A stretch of DNA of 64,000 nucleotides from Rhizophagus clarus (Eukaryota > Glomeromycota > Glomeromycetes > Glomerales > Glomeraceae), in contig BLAL01000162.1 of the NCBI GenBank assembly GCA_015698045.1, positions 1,984,001 to 2,048,000 on the forward strand. The letters run 5' to 3'. The notes beneath the pieces are model-generated. The model saw only the letters and a list, made by a program, of their open reading frames with translations. It was not told the origin of the DNA and did no database searches. Each line of letters begins with the position of its first letter. Positions within the stretch are counted from its first letter, which is position 1. The position numbers and the translations under genes were made by a program. This document shows, one piece after another, positions 36,201 to 48,811 of the stretch.

Positions 36201-38505
36201 CGCTTACTAAGCATTCCCTAAAAAGGAAAAAAAAAATAAAAAAATAATAGTTTTAATAGTTTACGAGATTTTACAAAAAGTTAATTATTGGGCCCAAAAT
36301 ACTAACTTTTTCATATACCAATTCTTTTGGTTTGACTTGCATGATTAAAGTTTCGAATTGGGTCCTATCAATATCATCAACGAATGATGCAAGATTGAAT
36401 TCGCCGGTAGCAGTATCAACAAAACAAATGCCATAAGCAGGTGGATCAATTTCATTTTGACAACGTTCCTGAGTATATAATAAGGTTAACTGTCAATATC
36501 CATAATACTTGATAGATAATAATATATAATTAGCTGCTAGGATACGATACTTTAATTGACATGCAATAAGTTGACATTTCATCAGTTAATAATCCGCTAT
36601 CTACGATTGTTCCGGCAGTAAGAATAGAAGTTAACTGACGTCTTATAACCTTTTCCTCCTGTAATACATCCGATATTATTTAATAAAATTAATTCCATAA
36701 ATTTCAAACAAAACAAATAAGAATCCACCTTGCTATTGCTCGCTTTTTCGCGCATCTCTTTGCCAATTGCTGTTTCCATTTGATCAACTCTTGCAACCTT
36801 ATAACTTTATATTTTGAAAGAATTAGTTATTGAAAATTCTTTAAAGTTACCAAGAAAAACGAATTAATTACCCTTTTGCTATAAACTGAGCTGCCCAATG
36901 TTCAAAAGAAGACTCTGGTACGCCCACCATACGCATATTGACACGATCTGTAAGTTTAAGATCAAATTCCGTGTGACCTATATCTGCATCTCGTTCATAT
37001 AATTCTAACGAATTGGTATAGCGTTGTTAATTATTTTAACGCGTTTATAGGCACTATACGACATATTACAAATTATACCATAAAATTTTCCCTTCTTGAA
37101 AAATACAACCTAGAATTAAATTCATAAGCACAATGTTACCCTTAATTGTAAAACAATACATAACCATTTAGTTTTAATAAATTTTGTTATACAGTATCCC
37201 AGTGATTAGATTTGATTTCCCAGTATTGTTTTTCGAATGGAGTGAACTTCACAGATTTAGGAACATACAATGTACGCGGATCATAATTAGGTGATCCTTT
37301 TTATACCGGGGGAAAAGAAGAATTAAATAATTTTCGCTCCAAAAGAATAGCATGCAAAAAATTAAAGAAATAAAACCTTCAGGATTTCCATCCGCATCAC
37401 AAATATTTTGCAGCCAGCTGTACCGCTCTTCATTCTTGGCTTTAAAATCCACAGCACGTTGCTTACATTGTAATACTTCTTTAGTAAATTATAATATTAT
37501 TAGCATCTAGTTCATAGGACTTAAAAGATTTGTACCTTCTTCTTCTCAGTATTAGTCATACAAGCTGAAGATGTGAAACTCGAACCACGGCGAGAAGATG
37601 AACTCGAGGAAAATGCCTAATTATGATATGAATGGTAAATTATGATTATCGATTTTAAACGAAAACTTCGAATTAACCACGAACCTTTAATTTATCCCGT
37701 ACTGTATTGGAATTTTTATTTTGGCTTTTCTGACGGGACTTTTTATTCATGACCATTGAATTATCTTCCGTATCATCATCACTAGCAGCTCCTTCATTCA
37801 TGTCTATGCAAAGTTATAAGAATAAATGAATTTGTGGCGGTGATCACGCGTTAAAAATTTGAATTTAATTTTTTACCAAAATCTTCGCCATCTTTTTGTT
37901 CAAAATTATCGACATAATCATCATCATCACCATTAGCTTTCCATGTATGAGATTTTTCTATTATTTGTTTTCACAAAATTCGATTTATACTTCAGTATTA
38001 TAGAGTACATATCATAATCATCAAACGCATAGCATAACAAACATACTTGAAGGAGAATCTTGCTTATCATCTGAATCATCATCAGAAGAAACGTAAATTT
38101 TACGTTTAACTCTTTTCTACAAGATATGAAACACGTAAAGAATTTTATAATTGAAACATCATTTATTTAATAATTTCCTTATAAAAAGCATCAACATACT
38201 CTCAAAGTCCTTTCCCCTGAAGTTGACTCTTCAGATATTTCTGGGATATTAGTAGTCTTTACATTATTTACTGATTCGTTATCGATATTTTGCATATTTT
38301 TTTCCCTCTGAGTCTTAGGAGTTACAGGGGTAAGAGGTAACTCAAGTTTCTCAGAAGCTTTTCTTTCATTGTTAACTTCTGCTGGAGTAGGTACTTCTTT
38401 TTTGATAAACGAAAGAAGACTACTCTGTGTTGCTACTGGGGTAGAAGTTTTTCTTTTATTCTGTACTGAATTCACTCTCGAATGTACCTTATTAGTAATA
38501 GGCAT
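33261..38505 (-). CDS. MSH6: DNA mismatch repair protein MSH6
   Basis: MSH6 pairs with MSH2 (MutS-alpha) to recognise base mismatches and small loops in the nucleus. The start is [20 protein letters not shown] at 38505. A PCNA-binding box [10 protein letters not shown] lies at residues 27-36, followed by a disordered acidic linker with no PWWP domain, as in fungi. MutS domain I starts near 37400 ([31 protein letters not shown]). The mismatch-reading motif [20 protein letters not shown] is joined across an intron at about 37080 and retains the Phe-x-Glu residues. [18 protein letters not shown] follows. The ATPase has Walker [15 protein letters not shown] (34130), Walker [19 protein letters not shown] and the STHY motif. 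It has about 20 exons and roughly 1,200 aa. The frame is intact to the stop at 33261. Confidence 0.96.
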
Positions 38506-41103
38506 TTTTAGCGAAACTTTTTATAGGTTAATGTTAATAACTCGAAAAAACGCGCTATTCTTGCGTTGTTCTTGAAAGGATACAAAAAAAAAGCAGATCG
38601 CGTCTCTCCTTATAAACCGAATTAATTACGTCGCGTTCATAAATGCTTTTGAGAATTCACAATTTTTCCACATCCACGTGACTTTTGGCCAGGGTGTAAA
38701 AAATAAAATTATAATGCCAATTTTCACATGAAAAGAATGAGACTAATTCAAAAATAAAAAAAAAACTTAGATTTAAATTTGAATTGTAACTTTTTTATTA
38801 TAACAAGAGAAGTTTAATATTTAACTTATATTTTTTAAATAAAATTTAATATATATATATATATATAAATTAATTTTTTATAAAAAAAAAAATTTATTAA
38901 TTATAAATATAATATTTTTAGAGTGAATTTATTTAACGCACCTGCGTTGCAACGCATCCTTCCTTTTTTGTAAATTGTTTATGTTGATCAACCAGCTTAT
39001 ACACCGCACCCCCCTTAAAATGACAATGATAAACATAAAAAATTTCTTAAAATGGCAATGATAAACATAAAATTTGCAACGCGTGGGGCGGTAAATAAAT
39101 TATTTCATATTTTTATTATAAAAAAATTAAATTACTGGTTATAGGATCTAGATATTTAAAAATTTTTTATTTTTTGCAATTTTTTTGACATTTAGTGATT
39201 AATTTAAAATTATGATCTGTATTAAATATATTTAGGATTCTTTTAAATATTTATATTTCATTATATAATAAAATTATTTTTATAAAAAATTTTTATAATT
39301 AAAATTATATTAAATTCAAAATTATCAATCCATATTTTAAGTTTTTAAATTAATTTTATTATAAATCCAAATTTTAAATACTAATTCCAAATTCCAAAAT
39401 TTCCAAATTAATTGAATTTTGATAGCATATATATTTTTATATATTTAAAAATTTTTAATTGTATTTTATATTTCCAATTAAATATTATTGTTTAATTTTG
39501 GCTGGCATTACATAATTTTTTTTAAAGATAATATATTATAGAATTTATTAGAGTAAATTTTAAAATAACCATTTTTGGTATACATTTTGCCAAATAATTT
39601 TATTTTATGTATATATTGTATATATTATTAAAATAAATTTATTTTTATATAATCTTAAAATATTTTTGTAATTATAATTACTTTTTTTATTTACTGTAAC
39701 CGTTTTTAACAAAGTTTAATTATAATTATAATTAATTTTTAAATTATTAAGCAGATTTGAATTCTTTTAATAAAATATAATTTTTTTAGCCAAATACGGC
39801 TTGTTTTTATTGTTATATAGTTTTACATTAGTAATTTTTTATATTACAATCGTAATTTTTTTTTATTATTATTTTTATTTTTAGGATTAATTTTTTTAGT
39901 TTTGACAAAGAAACAACAATGGATAAAAAAAAAATTTAATTTATAAAGATTAACATTGTTAATATATTCTTTATGAATTCTAGGCAAAGTTATTGTTAAT
40001 CCGTTATGATTGGCAGAGATAAAATAAGAAAATTTCAGGTTATTTTTAATAGTAAGTAATAAATTATCGGCTAAAATTTTTGTAAAAAAAATTTTCTTGT
40101 TTAATTATTATCCCCTTTTCGCAAATATGAAATGGAAGAGAATTTCCGATTTATTAAACACTTATGATGATCTTACCTAATGCATTTGCTAATTAACTTG
40201 TTTCAGATAATAATATTAATCTTAGAAACAACGGTTGAGACAATCACATCTATTGCATAAATTTGAATCGTTTTAGAATGGTTAATAAGGGAAGACAAAA
40301 TGTTGTAGCAAGTTGTACCGCAGTAAGTGCGACTTTACTGGATGTTGCATTCTGCAGGAGACTTTCACCTATATTTATAAATGGTTCACAAAAAGAATTT
40401 TTTATATAAGTATTTGTATTGTTAAAATATTGTTTCAAATATGTTGTTTTCCTTGATACTATTATTCTATATTTATATCCACTTATGCAATAATATATTT
40501 AGTACAGATTATTTATATTTTGTTTACAATACTATTACTTGTTCGGTCTATTCAAAGACGATGTTAATAACATGTGGTACTTTTGTGTTACCTTGATTAA
40601 TTGGGCCGACAAGCGGACAAGAACAATCCCCCAATCAACAATTTCTTCAAGCATTCCTTTTTTTAGTCGTTTGTTACCCTCAAGTACTTTTTTATAGAGC
40701 CCCACTTTCCGCCTGGCCCTATTAAACCCTCCCCTCCCCCCGTTGTGAAATTTTTTTTTTTAACCCAAGTAGATGCTAAATATTTTAATAATAGACAGAA
40801 CCTCTTTGCCGCCTGCGGAAAAAAAAAATATTTCTCTCAGGTTTTCCCCTTCTCAATAAGATCACCAAGGAGCTGTGCAGCCTTGAATCCCTTTAATCTC
40901 AAAGCCATATTTGTTTGATACAAATTATATCGGCTTTTCTTCCAAAACTTTACTCTCCAAAAAAAAAAAAATATATTCTTACCTTCTAAACTGCTTGCAG
41001 TTCAGTTGTCAAAAAAAAAAAAAAAAAAATTTTTTGTAATTTGTTTTTTTTGTAAAAAGACATCTTTTATTTTAAATTAGAAAAAAAAAATATATATATA
41101 AAA
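38506..41103. other. Long non-coding region between MSH6 and STE12
   Basis: No gene is supported. CCACGTGAC lies about 170 bp upstream of MSH6, and a MITE lies at 38926-39101. The centre is A/T-rich filler. A 62-codon minus-strand frame at 40250-40438 looks mildly peptide-like but has no recognisable motif. The last 500 bp before STE12 are rich in pyrimidine runs and poly-A and are probably promoter plus a long 5' leader. Confidence 0.55.
38926..39101. mobile_element. MITE, 176 bp
   Basis: The left end AATTTATTTAACGCACCTGC followed by GTTGCAA pairs with the right end, which reads inward as AATTTATTTACCGCCCCACG followed by CGTTGCAA-like bases. Inside, AAAATGRCAATGATAAACAT is repeated directly at 39017 and 39050. 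I could not define a target-site duplication. No ORF. Confidence 0.65.
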
Positions 41104-42690
41104 ATGAATTCAGTAGAAAGCACAATGAAAACCCCAATGGAACAAGTTGATGAACTCAAATACTGGTTAGCTACTGCTCCTGTGAACTGGGAACTTGACC
41201 AAAACATCCGTCGTTATCTTCTTCCCACCGGTGAATATATTTCTTGTGTCCTATGGAATAGTCTTTACCACATAACAGGCACTGATATTGTAAGGAGTCT
41301 GGTATTCCGTTTCCAAGCTTTCGGTAGACCCGTAAAGAATATTAAAAAATTTGAAGAAGGTGTTTTTAGTGACTTAAGGAACTTAAAACCTGGCATGGAT
41401 GCTTCTCTAGAAGAACCCAAGTCTGAATTTCTTGAAATGTTATATAAAAATAACTGTATTCGAACTCAAAAGAAACAAAAAGTTTTCTACTGGTTCTCTG
41501 TTCCTCATGATAGATTATTTTTAGATGCATTAGAACGGGATTTAAAACGTGAAAAGATGGGTATTGAACCTACCACTGTTGCAATTGCTGAACCTGCTCT
41601 TTCTTTCTCATTCGATTCCACACAATCATTATATGACCAATTCACGAAGGGAATGTCTCCAAATTCATCTGCTCCTTCCTCTCCACAAATCCGTGGTTTA
41701 GTTTATGATAATTCAATACCACCAATGAATCCTTCTATGATTGGTACTCAAATAAAAACCGATGACCCATCCGGTGTTTTGTATTCTCTTGACCAGGAAT
41801 CAATGGGTAATGCAACATCAGCTCAGCCTTCTTTGGGCACTTTTGCCTTATTTCAACCCTCAATTCCCGATAATTCAATGGTCAAACCACAAATGTACCC
41901 ATCTCCCGATCTTGGTTATTGCTCTATGGATGAACTCCAAAAAGGACCTTTTGAAGCTAGTACTCCTCCTGAATACTTTGTTTCTGGATCTCCATGGAGC
42001 ACATCTTCCTTAGAAGAACCTTATGTAGATAGTCGTCACCCATCACCAGATCATTTAGAAGCTCATGTTTCAGGATTGACTCAAACTATCGTACCTTCAT
42101 CAACAGCATATAACAATACCAATACTACTGCTGCAACTGCCGCTAATCTTTTTGGAATGTTTTCGATCTTCGAGGGCTCTCCAACTTACAAACAAAGAAG
42201 ACGACGTGCAAATTCTTGCAATAATGTTAATGTAAATAACAACAACAACAACAATTCAACAACTCATCGTTCTAATGCGACTCCTTATCCCCTCAAAACC
42301 TACACATGCCCACTTCCAACATGTGGTCGTCTATTCAAACGTCTTGAGCACTTGAAACGTCATGTTCGCACTCACACTATGGAACGTCCTTATTCATGTC
42401 AAGTTTGCGGCAAGAGGTTCTCTAGATCCGATAATTTAGCACAGCATCGTAAAACTCATGAACGCGGAATGAGTAACTCTCCACCACCATCCGATGACGG
42501 TTCCAACACTTCTGATCTTGGTTACGATGAAAGTGTTGTCAATGATTGCTATAGTTATGATAGTTCCAATATCACACCATCTTGTATTCCAAATGGACTT
42601 GCTGTTTACACCGCTTCAGAACATCCAAACTATTCACTTTTCCAATATCCATATTTGGAGGGAAATAACGGAAACGGAATCCTTGCTTAA
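41104..42690 (+). CDS. STE12: STE12-type transcription factor
   Basis: The product is the nuclear effector of the mating/invasive-growth MAP kinase cascade. A single uninterrupted frame gives 528 aa. The STE DNA-binding region spans about residues 12-150 ([100 protein letters not shown]). Two C2H2 fingers lie at about residues 400-455: C-x4-C-x12-H-x3-H ([19 protein letters not shown]) and C-x2-C-x12-H-x3-H ([19 protein letters not shown]). Filamentous-fungal STE12 proteins share this layout; budding yeast lacks the fingers. The middle is Ser/Pro/Asn-rich with several SP/TP sites (MSPNSS, STPPEY, HPSPDH) that could be MAPK targets. A homologue called GintSTE is known from Glomus intraradices. 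It is intronless among intron-rich neighbours. Confidence 0.96.
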   Translation: MNSVESTMKTPMEQVDELKYWLATAPVNWELDQNIRRYLLPTGEYISCVLWNSLYHITGTDIVRSLVFRFQAFGRPVKNIKKFEEGVFSDLRNLKPGMDASLEEPKSEFLEMLYKNNCIRTQKKQKVFYWFSVPHDRLFLDALERDLKREKMGIEPTTVAIAEPALSFSFDSTQSLYDQFTKGMSPNSSAPSSPQIRGLVYDNSIPPMNPSMIGTQIKTDDPSGVLYSLDQESMGNATSAQPSLGTFALFQPSIPDNSMVKPQMYPSPDLGYCSMDELQKGPFEASTPPEYFVSGSPWSTSSLEEPYVDSRHPSPDHLEAHVSGLTQTIVPSSTAYNNTNTTAATAANLFGMFSIFEGSPTYKQRRRRANSCNNVNVNNNNNNNSTTHRSNATPYPLKTYTCPLPTCGRLFKRLEHLKRHVRTHTMERPYSCQVCGKRFSRSDNLAQHRKTHERGMSNSPPPSDDGSNTSDLGYDESVVNDCYSYDSSNITPSCIPNGLAVYTASEHPNYSLFQYPYLEGNNGNGILA

Positions 42691-44155
42691 TTTGATCTTA
42701 TTCCCTCCTTCTCTACTGAGGTTCTTATTAAATGTATTTGTAATATTATTTTTTTTTTTTTTTGGTGTATCTATGCGAGGGAACCATTTGAGTTTATTCT
42801 TTATCTATGGGTGGAAAAAGGACTGGACTTTATTATCGTTATTATGAGATCTTTTATTTATTTATTTATTTTTTAAAAACATTTCTTGGGTTTATAATTT
42901 CATTTCTTTTTTTGTTAATATTTTTTTTTTTTTTTTCTGACAATATTCGAGGCGACTGGTGCGTCTTTTAGCATTTCATATTTTCATTATCATCTTTCGA
43001 ATATTGTCTTGTAATATTTCACAACGGGGACAAAAACATGAGCAATGAAAACGTTCGATCTTGACTTTTAAAGTCTAGAACGCTGGCGTTTCAAGGAGGG
43101 GTGCACTGGACCCTATTATTACATAATTTTAATGTTAAAAGAAAAGGGAAACGACCGGTTTCGTTACCTTAACCTTGTAATTAGTTTATCATTATTCTCG
43201 CAAAAAAAACCCTTAAAAAAAATCCTTTTATAACGACAAAAATTATTCAAAAGTACTTATTTCTCTTTTCTTTATTCTCACTTAATACTTTCTTTAATGA
43301 CAACCCCGTCGTGTTTTTGCATGACATTGTATTATATTATTTTTTTTTTTATATATTTTTTTTTTATAGCAAATTGCTGGACAAATTGCCCACCCATTGC
43401 TTTTTTTAAATCATATTCCTGTCCTTTTTGCTTTCTTGGAAGCTCTTTTGGGAATATCCGGGTGTTCGATTTAGTCTTGCTTTTTTTTTTAAGAATTATA
43501 ATTCCCTGTTTTACCTACTAATATCAAAAAAATTTAGTAAACTTTTTACTTTTAACCCTTTTTATAATATAAAAATTCTTTTTTATTTTTTGGGCGCGAT
43601 AGATTTTATAATGAAATTAACATTGTCGCGTAAGTACACCAAAGAATAAAAAGGCAAATCTAAAAATTAAAATTAAAGTTTAAAATATGTTTTTACCCCA
43701 ATATCAAAAATAAACAATAAGTGTGACTTTTGTCAAAAATTGCAAAATCCCGAGGGAGTCAACCTCTTATAAGAGTGACTCCTTAAATCCCTTTAATGTA
43801 TAATGAAAAAGTTAATAAAAAAATAATTTTAAACCTTTTATCTATATATTGATGTTCTAATTTTTTTTTTTTTTTTCATCTCTACATTCAAAGGGAAAAG
43901 AGAAAGGTAGGGAGGAAAAATTGATTCACACAAATCCACCAGAATTACGAAGAAATAGACCAATTCTTTATAGGTAATAAATACATCTGGCCTGAAATTA
44001 TTTTGATGGCCTTCCTTTCATTCGTTATTTATTTTTTTCTTTGTATCATATTTCACATATTTGAAACTATCTTTTTCACATAAATTTTATTATGATTTAT
44101 ATATAGATAAAAAAAAAAAAAAAAAAAAATAAGATATGTTAAATTTTTAAGAACA

Positions 44156-44186
<31 letters not shown>

Positions 44187-44533
44187 TTTACCCTTAGGTT
44201 AATAGTATGAGTTTTATTTCTTTTTGGTAAAGAAATTAGGTGGATCAGGGAAAGAATCTTGAATTCTTGTATTTAGTTCTTATCTGTTATAATATTTCTA
44301 TTATTTTATTTTAGTAATTTCGAACACTCAAATCAACAAAAAACAAAAAAATTAAAAAAAAAAAAAAACAAAAATAAAAAATTTACTTTTAACAAAATTA
44401 TATTTTTCACGTGCTCAAAAAATTTTCTTGTGACCGCTGCGGAAAATAAATATACAACACAAAAAAAAAATTCGGTTTTAGCATTTTTAAAGAAATTTAT
44501 TAAATTTATTAATTAATAGAAAAATCATTAATA
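42691..44533. other. Long 3' region of STE12 and upstream DNA of the next gene
   Basis: No gene is supported over 1.8 kb. Open frames at 43297-43649 consist of Phe/Tyr-rich translation of T-runs. A 28-bp near-perfect stem-loop lies at 43755-43782 (GGAGTCA-AC-CTCTTA paired with TAAGAG-TGACTCC). Poly-A tracts lie at about 44110-44180. TTCACGTGCTC lies at about 44406, some 125 bp before the methyltransferase start. Confidence 0.55.
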
Positions 44534-46163
44534 ATGTTTGTTAATGATCCTGAAGGCGTCGATAAGGAAATTATTGAAGAGGAAGCAAAGGTCTTATTTT
44601 CTTTAACCTCTTCAAAAATTTTCATAAGTCTAAATTATATTCTTCGACCTTCAATTCTTAATTTAGCATTTACGAAAAGTTTTGAATACTTTTACTTTAT
44701 ATAAGTCACATGCCTTAACTTCTAATAATCGTCGTAGAACAGATTATTTTGCCTTACCAGAACGACATAAAGCTTTCATACCTGATTATTTAACCAGGTT
44801 AAATAAGGTAGACCAAGCAATTTCAAAAAATTATCATGTATTAAAACAGATACTAGCTGACGGTAAATTATTTGTTAATGAAGAATACAAAGTATGTAAT
44901 TTATAATTTTTTTTTTTTTTTTTGTAAAAAGGTTTATAATATAATTTCAAACTGATAAGCTTGAAATTTTCAAAAGGGTGGTTCTAATAATGATATTGAT
45001 GATAAAGAACAAGTGACGGAATATGATATGGATAAATTAAGGAGTACCATTAAACAATTCGTGAGAGAATGGGCGATTGAGGTAAAATGTATAGTATTTT
45101 GGTTTAAAAAAATAAGTAAAATTTTTATATTAAAATATGTTATAGGGACAACCCGAAAGAGATGCAGCATATAAACCTTTACTTGACGCGTTAAATGAAT
45201 TTTTTAAAGACGTTTCAAAAGAAGAAAGAGCATCTATTCGTGTCCTAGTTCCTGGTGCTGGATTAGGACGCTTAGCGTTTGATATCGTACAGCAAGGATT
45301 TAGCTGTCAAGGTAAAAACATAATTAAAAAAAGAAAAAAAATCATATATCGCATAGTCTCATTAGTCTATTTTAATCAACCATCAGGGAACGAATTTTCA
45401 TTTTACATGGTATGGTTAAATCAGTTACAAAATGATATTATTATCTTTAAATAATGAATGTTAATAGGTTTAATCAAAAAAATATCTCAGCTATTATCAT
45501 CTCATTTTATATTAAATAGGTATAATTGTTTGAATGTTTTAGTATCTTATTTAAATTAAGGATTAAAATAATTTAATAATTTTATCATAGAATTGAGAGA
45601 GTTCACCAGCATGAAATTTATCCGTTCATTCACTCCTTCTCCAATATAATTTCCTCAGATGATCAATTAAAACCTATTCTAATACCAGATATATTACCCA
45701 GCAGCATTCCACCAGATTCCAATTTTTCAATGGTAGCTGGTGATTTTGTCGAAGTTTATGGAGAGGAACAACATATAGAAAAATGGGATTGTATTGTCAC
45801 TTGTTTTTTCATTGATACAGCTAAGAATATTTTGGAATACATCGAAATATTTCACCGAATTCTAAAACCCGGGGGTTTATGGATTAATACCGGCCCGTTA
45901 TTATATCATTACGAAAATTCTCCTGGCGAAATGTCAATCGAATTAAGTTTAGATCAAGTTAAATTTTCTATAAAGGAAATTGGATTCATATTTCAGGTAT
46001 TTTGTATGCTAAAATTGATTATATCGCATTGTAAATATTTAATTTTACTATTCTTTAATTAAAAAAGGATGAAAGGATCATAAATACTACTTATACTTCA
46101 AATCCAAATGGGATGCTAAAATATGTTTATGAATGCTCTTTTTGGACTTGTGTCAAGCAATGA
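44534..46163 (+). CDS. Carnosine N-methyltransferase-like (N2227 family)
   Basis: The product is a SAM-dependent methyltransferase of the N2227/UPF0586 family. The human member CARNMT1 methylates carnosine and histidine; the fungal substrate is not evident from sequence. About eight exons start with MFVNDPEGVDKEIIEEEAK. The family N-terminal helix region is SNNRRRTDYFALPERHKAFI. The SAM-binding motif I is SIRVLVPGAGLGRLAFDIVQ then GFSCQGNEFSFYMLLSSHFI, the latter built from a 23-nt exon and a short following one. Later motifs are FSMVAGDFVEVYG, KWDCIVTCFFIDTAKNILEY, GLWINTGPLLYHYE and the end YVYECSFWTCVKQ. GNEFS and FFIDTA are family hallmarks. Roughly 370 aa. Confidence 0.9.
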
Positions 46164-46899
46164 AAAGAAAATATTATTTATTTATTTTAATTATTTATTT
46201 ATTTCAATAAAAAAAAAAAAAAAACTAAGCAAATTTAGTTGTATATTTTTAAGATAGAAAATTTTTTTCATTGTAAAATGAACGTAACAGGTAAAAATAT
46301 GTAATTAACAATCAAGACAAAATAAAAACAATTTTTTTAACCGATAAGGTACTTATTGATTGTTGACTGATATGAGTGATAACCGATTTTGGATAATTGA
46401 TAAGGTACTTGCACATATATAATAGTACGATTAAAATTGTTTTCCAACGATTCTAAACACGTTGTAACCCTATTCTGCTTTTATTTATTGAATTCGTGAC
46501 CATTAAGGTACCCCTTTTACTTAGCCACAAATGCTTGTACAAACAGATTATTACTATAATGAGTTAGTCGTAACTTGTGAGGTACGTGTCTTTCACCCCT
46601 TGAGGTACTCTTTAATAGGAATTAACTAATTTAAACTTCATGGTTTTACGTTGATTGAACAACTTATATTATTTCTTGAGAATGCTTACATACCTATCAA
46701 TATTTATTTCCCCGATTTGCTCATTTATTTATTTATATTATGTGTACCTTCGTAGTTTTATCCAGAAAAAAATATTTCATTATAAACTAACGTTTAACTT
46801 GTCAAAACTCATTATAAATTATTTTCATTCAACTTGTAAAGTAACATTCTTCTTAAAAGAAACCCATTTTCATATTCCATTTTATATAGAACCATATAA
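46164..46899. other. Intergenic region, methyltransferase to ZIP
   Basis: No gene seen. GATAAGGTACTT occurs twice (about 46345 and 46399) and GAGGTAC twice more (about 46579 and 46603), possibly regulatory sites upstream of the zinc transporter. The plus-strand frame at 46655-46903 has no recognisable motif. Confidence 0.5.
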
Positions 46900-48342
46900 A
46901 TGAACGACTGTAATACTATACCTAAAGAAAATAATTTACAGGGATGGATTCTGACATTTGCTTCCGGAATGGCTTGTTGTTTAGGAGGTAAAAATTAGTT
47001 TAATATATTATTTTTATTTTATTTTAACTTAATATTATAACCTTCTCAACTATTATATACTAGCCTCCGTGGTTTTTTCGGATCTTTTTTTTCAAAGATT
47101 CTTTTGCGCGAAATATTTTCAAATTATTCATAATCCAAAATTTTTGGTGGCTTCATTATCACTTGGTGCCGGAGTAATGGTATTTATAAATAATTTACGT
47201 TACATATATCTAATATTCTATTTATTATAATACTAATATGCATTATAATTTATATTTTAGTTATATTCAAGTTTATATACCATGTTAAATGAAGCCAAAG
47301 AATCTTTCGGTCGTGCTTCAAAATCGAAAAATCACGAAGGAATATATTTAATGACATTCTACTTTTTAGGTGTTATTGGATCTGCTGCTATAAATAGACT
47401 TATTCATTTTTTCTTATTTAAAGAATCTTCACATCATCATCATCATCTACATAATATTGAAGATCATAATATGTTAAATCATAATGTTTCACATGTTTCA
47501 CAAAATGAAAGGTCACCCTTATTAAAAAATCATATTAATCATATGAATGAAATACCATATTGTATCGATGGTTGTTCGGTTTGTATACCAGAAAGCGATA
47601 CGGAAGAACCCGTGGATGAACCTTTATTTTGTCAAGATTCGTCTCATGATGACCATCATTCTCATTCAATTGTCTCCTCCAATGATCAAAGTAATCAATT
47701 AATGCGTATTGGAATTCAAACTGCTTTGGCAATATCCATTCACAAATTTCCAGGTATAGTTTGATCTTACTATTGTTACACAAGAGTTAACATAAATCCT
47801 TAATGAAATTTTTTGCAATTTATATTAAAGAGGGACTTATCACATTTGTCACCTCGCAAGTATCGCCAACTATTGGCTTAGCCTTATTTGTTGCTATTGC
47901 CATGCATAATGTCTCAGAAGGTCTTACTATTGCACTTCCATTATATATGGCAACACATTCGCGAATTAAAAGTTTCTTATATGCAAGTTTATTAGGAGGT
48001 TTAAGTCAACCAATAGGTGCTTTAATAGGATACTTATTCTTAAAAGAGTCTGAAATTGAATGTTGGGATCATAATTTTATTTATGGAATGATATTTTCCT
48101 CAGTCAGTGGATTAATGAGTGTTATTTGTATACAGGTAAATAATTTTATATAACTTATAACTTATTATTAATTAATAATAATCTAATAATAAATTTTCTT
48201 AAAATTTTCATAGGGAATGTTACCACAAGCTATTAAAAATGATAGATCAGATGGTCAACTTGTGAGCTTATTCTTTTTTATAGGTGTCTTAATTATGGGT
48301 GTTAGCTCTGCCTTACTTGAACAAGCAGGTCTTGAACCATAA
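46900..48342 (+). CDS. ZIP-family zinc transporter, ZRT3-like
   Basis: The product moves zinc (or related divalent metal) toward the cytosol. About six exons start at ATG 46900 (MNDCNTIPKENNLQGWILTF). The predicted order is TM1 (GWILTFASGMACCLG then ASVVFSDLFFQR), TM2 (LVASLSLGAGVM), TM3 (YLMTFYFLGVIGSAAINRLI), a long His-rich loop with HHHHHLHN and HDDHHSH, then TM4 with the metal-site motif HKFPEGLITF (joined across an intron, G plus AG), TM5 with HNVSEGLTIALPLYMAT, and TM6-8 ending GVSSALLEQAGLEP. The HNVSEG/HKFPEG pair is the ZIP signature. The layout resembles yeast vacuolar Zrt3, so an internal membrane is likely but inferred. It converges on GGPP synthase. Confidence 0.92.
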
Positions 48343-48811
48343 TGAACATTTATTTAGTTACTTTCTAATTTGGAACTTATTATTTAATTAGAATTTTGAA
48401 ACTTGTATTTATTGCTACTTCCTTTCTAATCAACGTATAATGATGGAATCATCATTAAAGTAAATATATATATATACATATATATATATATGTTGTCATG
48501 TGACATTTATCATCCACTTTGAAAAGTACAAATAGTGTGTTGTTGATTTACCGACCTACAAAGACCCAAACCAAATCAGAAAAGATTCTTAACAATCTCT
48601 TACTGAATATTAGTGATAAACACGGAGTATTTTCTTAAAACAAATAGATTTATTTTACAATATTCATTAATATGCAAAAACTACATTTCTCATTTCAAGG
48701 GTAATTACTCTCTTACGTCATATGAACGACTACGACTTATGTTATTTCATGTTCTAATGTCTACAACCCTATTCACAACAAAATTTAATAATTTAAAATT
48801 AATGTAATAAA
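48343..48811. other. Convergent 3' region, ZIP/GGPP synthase
   Basis: A (TA)n microsatellite lies at about 48462-48491, followed by GTCATGTGAC at 48495-48504. No gene is supported. The 64-codon frame at 48613-48807 is likely chance. Confidence 0.5.

Noticed and set aside
40250-40438. 62-residue minus-strand ORF upstream of STE12 as a gene
   Set aside because: No homology recognised, no splice partners found. It may be a relic but cannot be supported.
42494-43649. ORFs after STE12 (42494, 43297, 43428)
   Set aside because: They are frame shadows of STE12 or Phe-rich translations of poly-T tracts.
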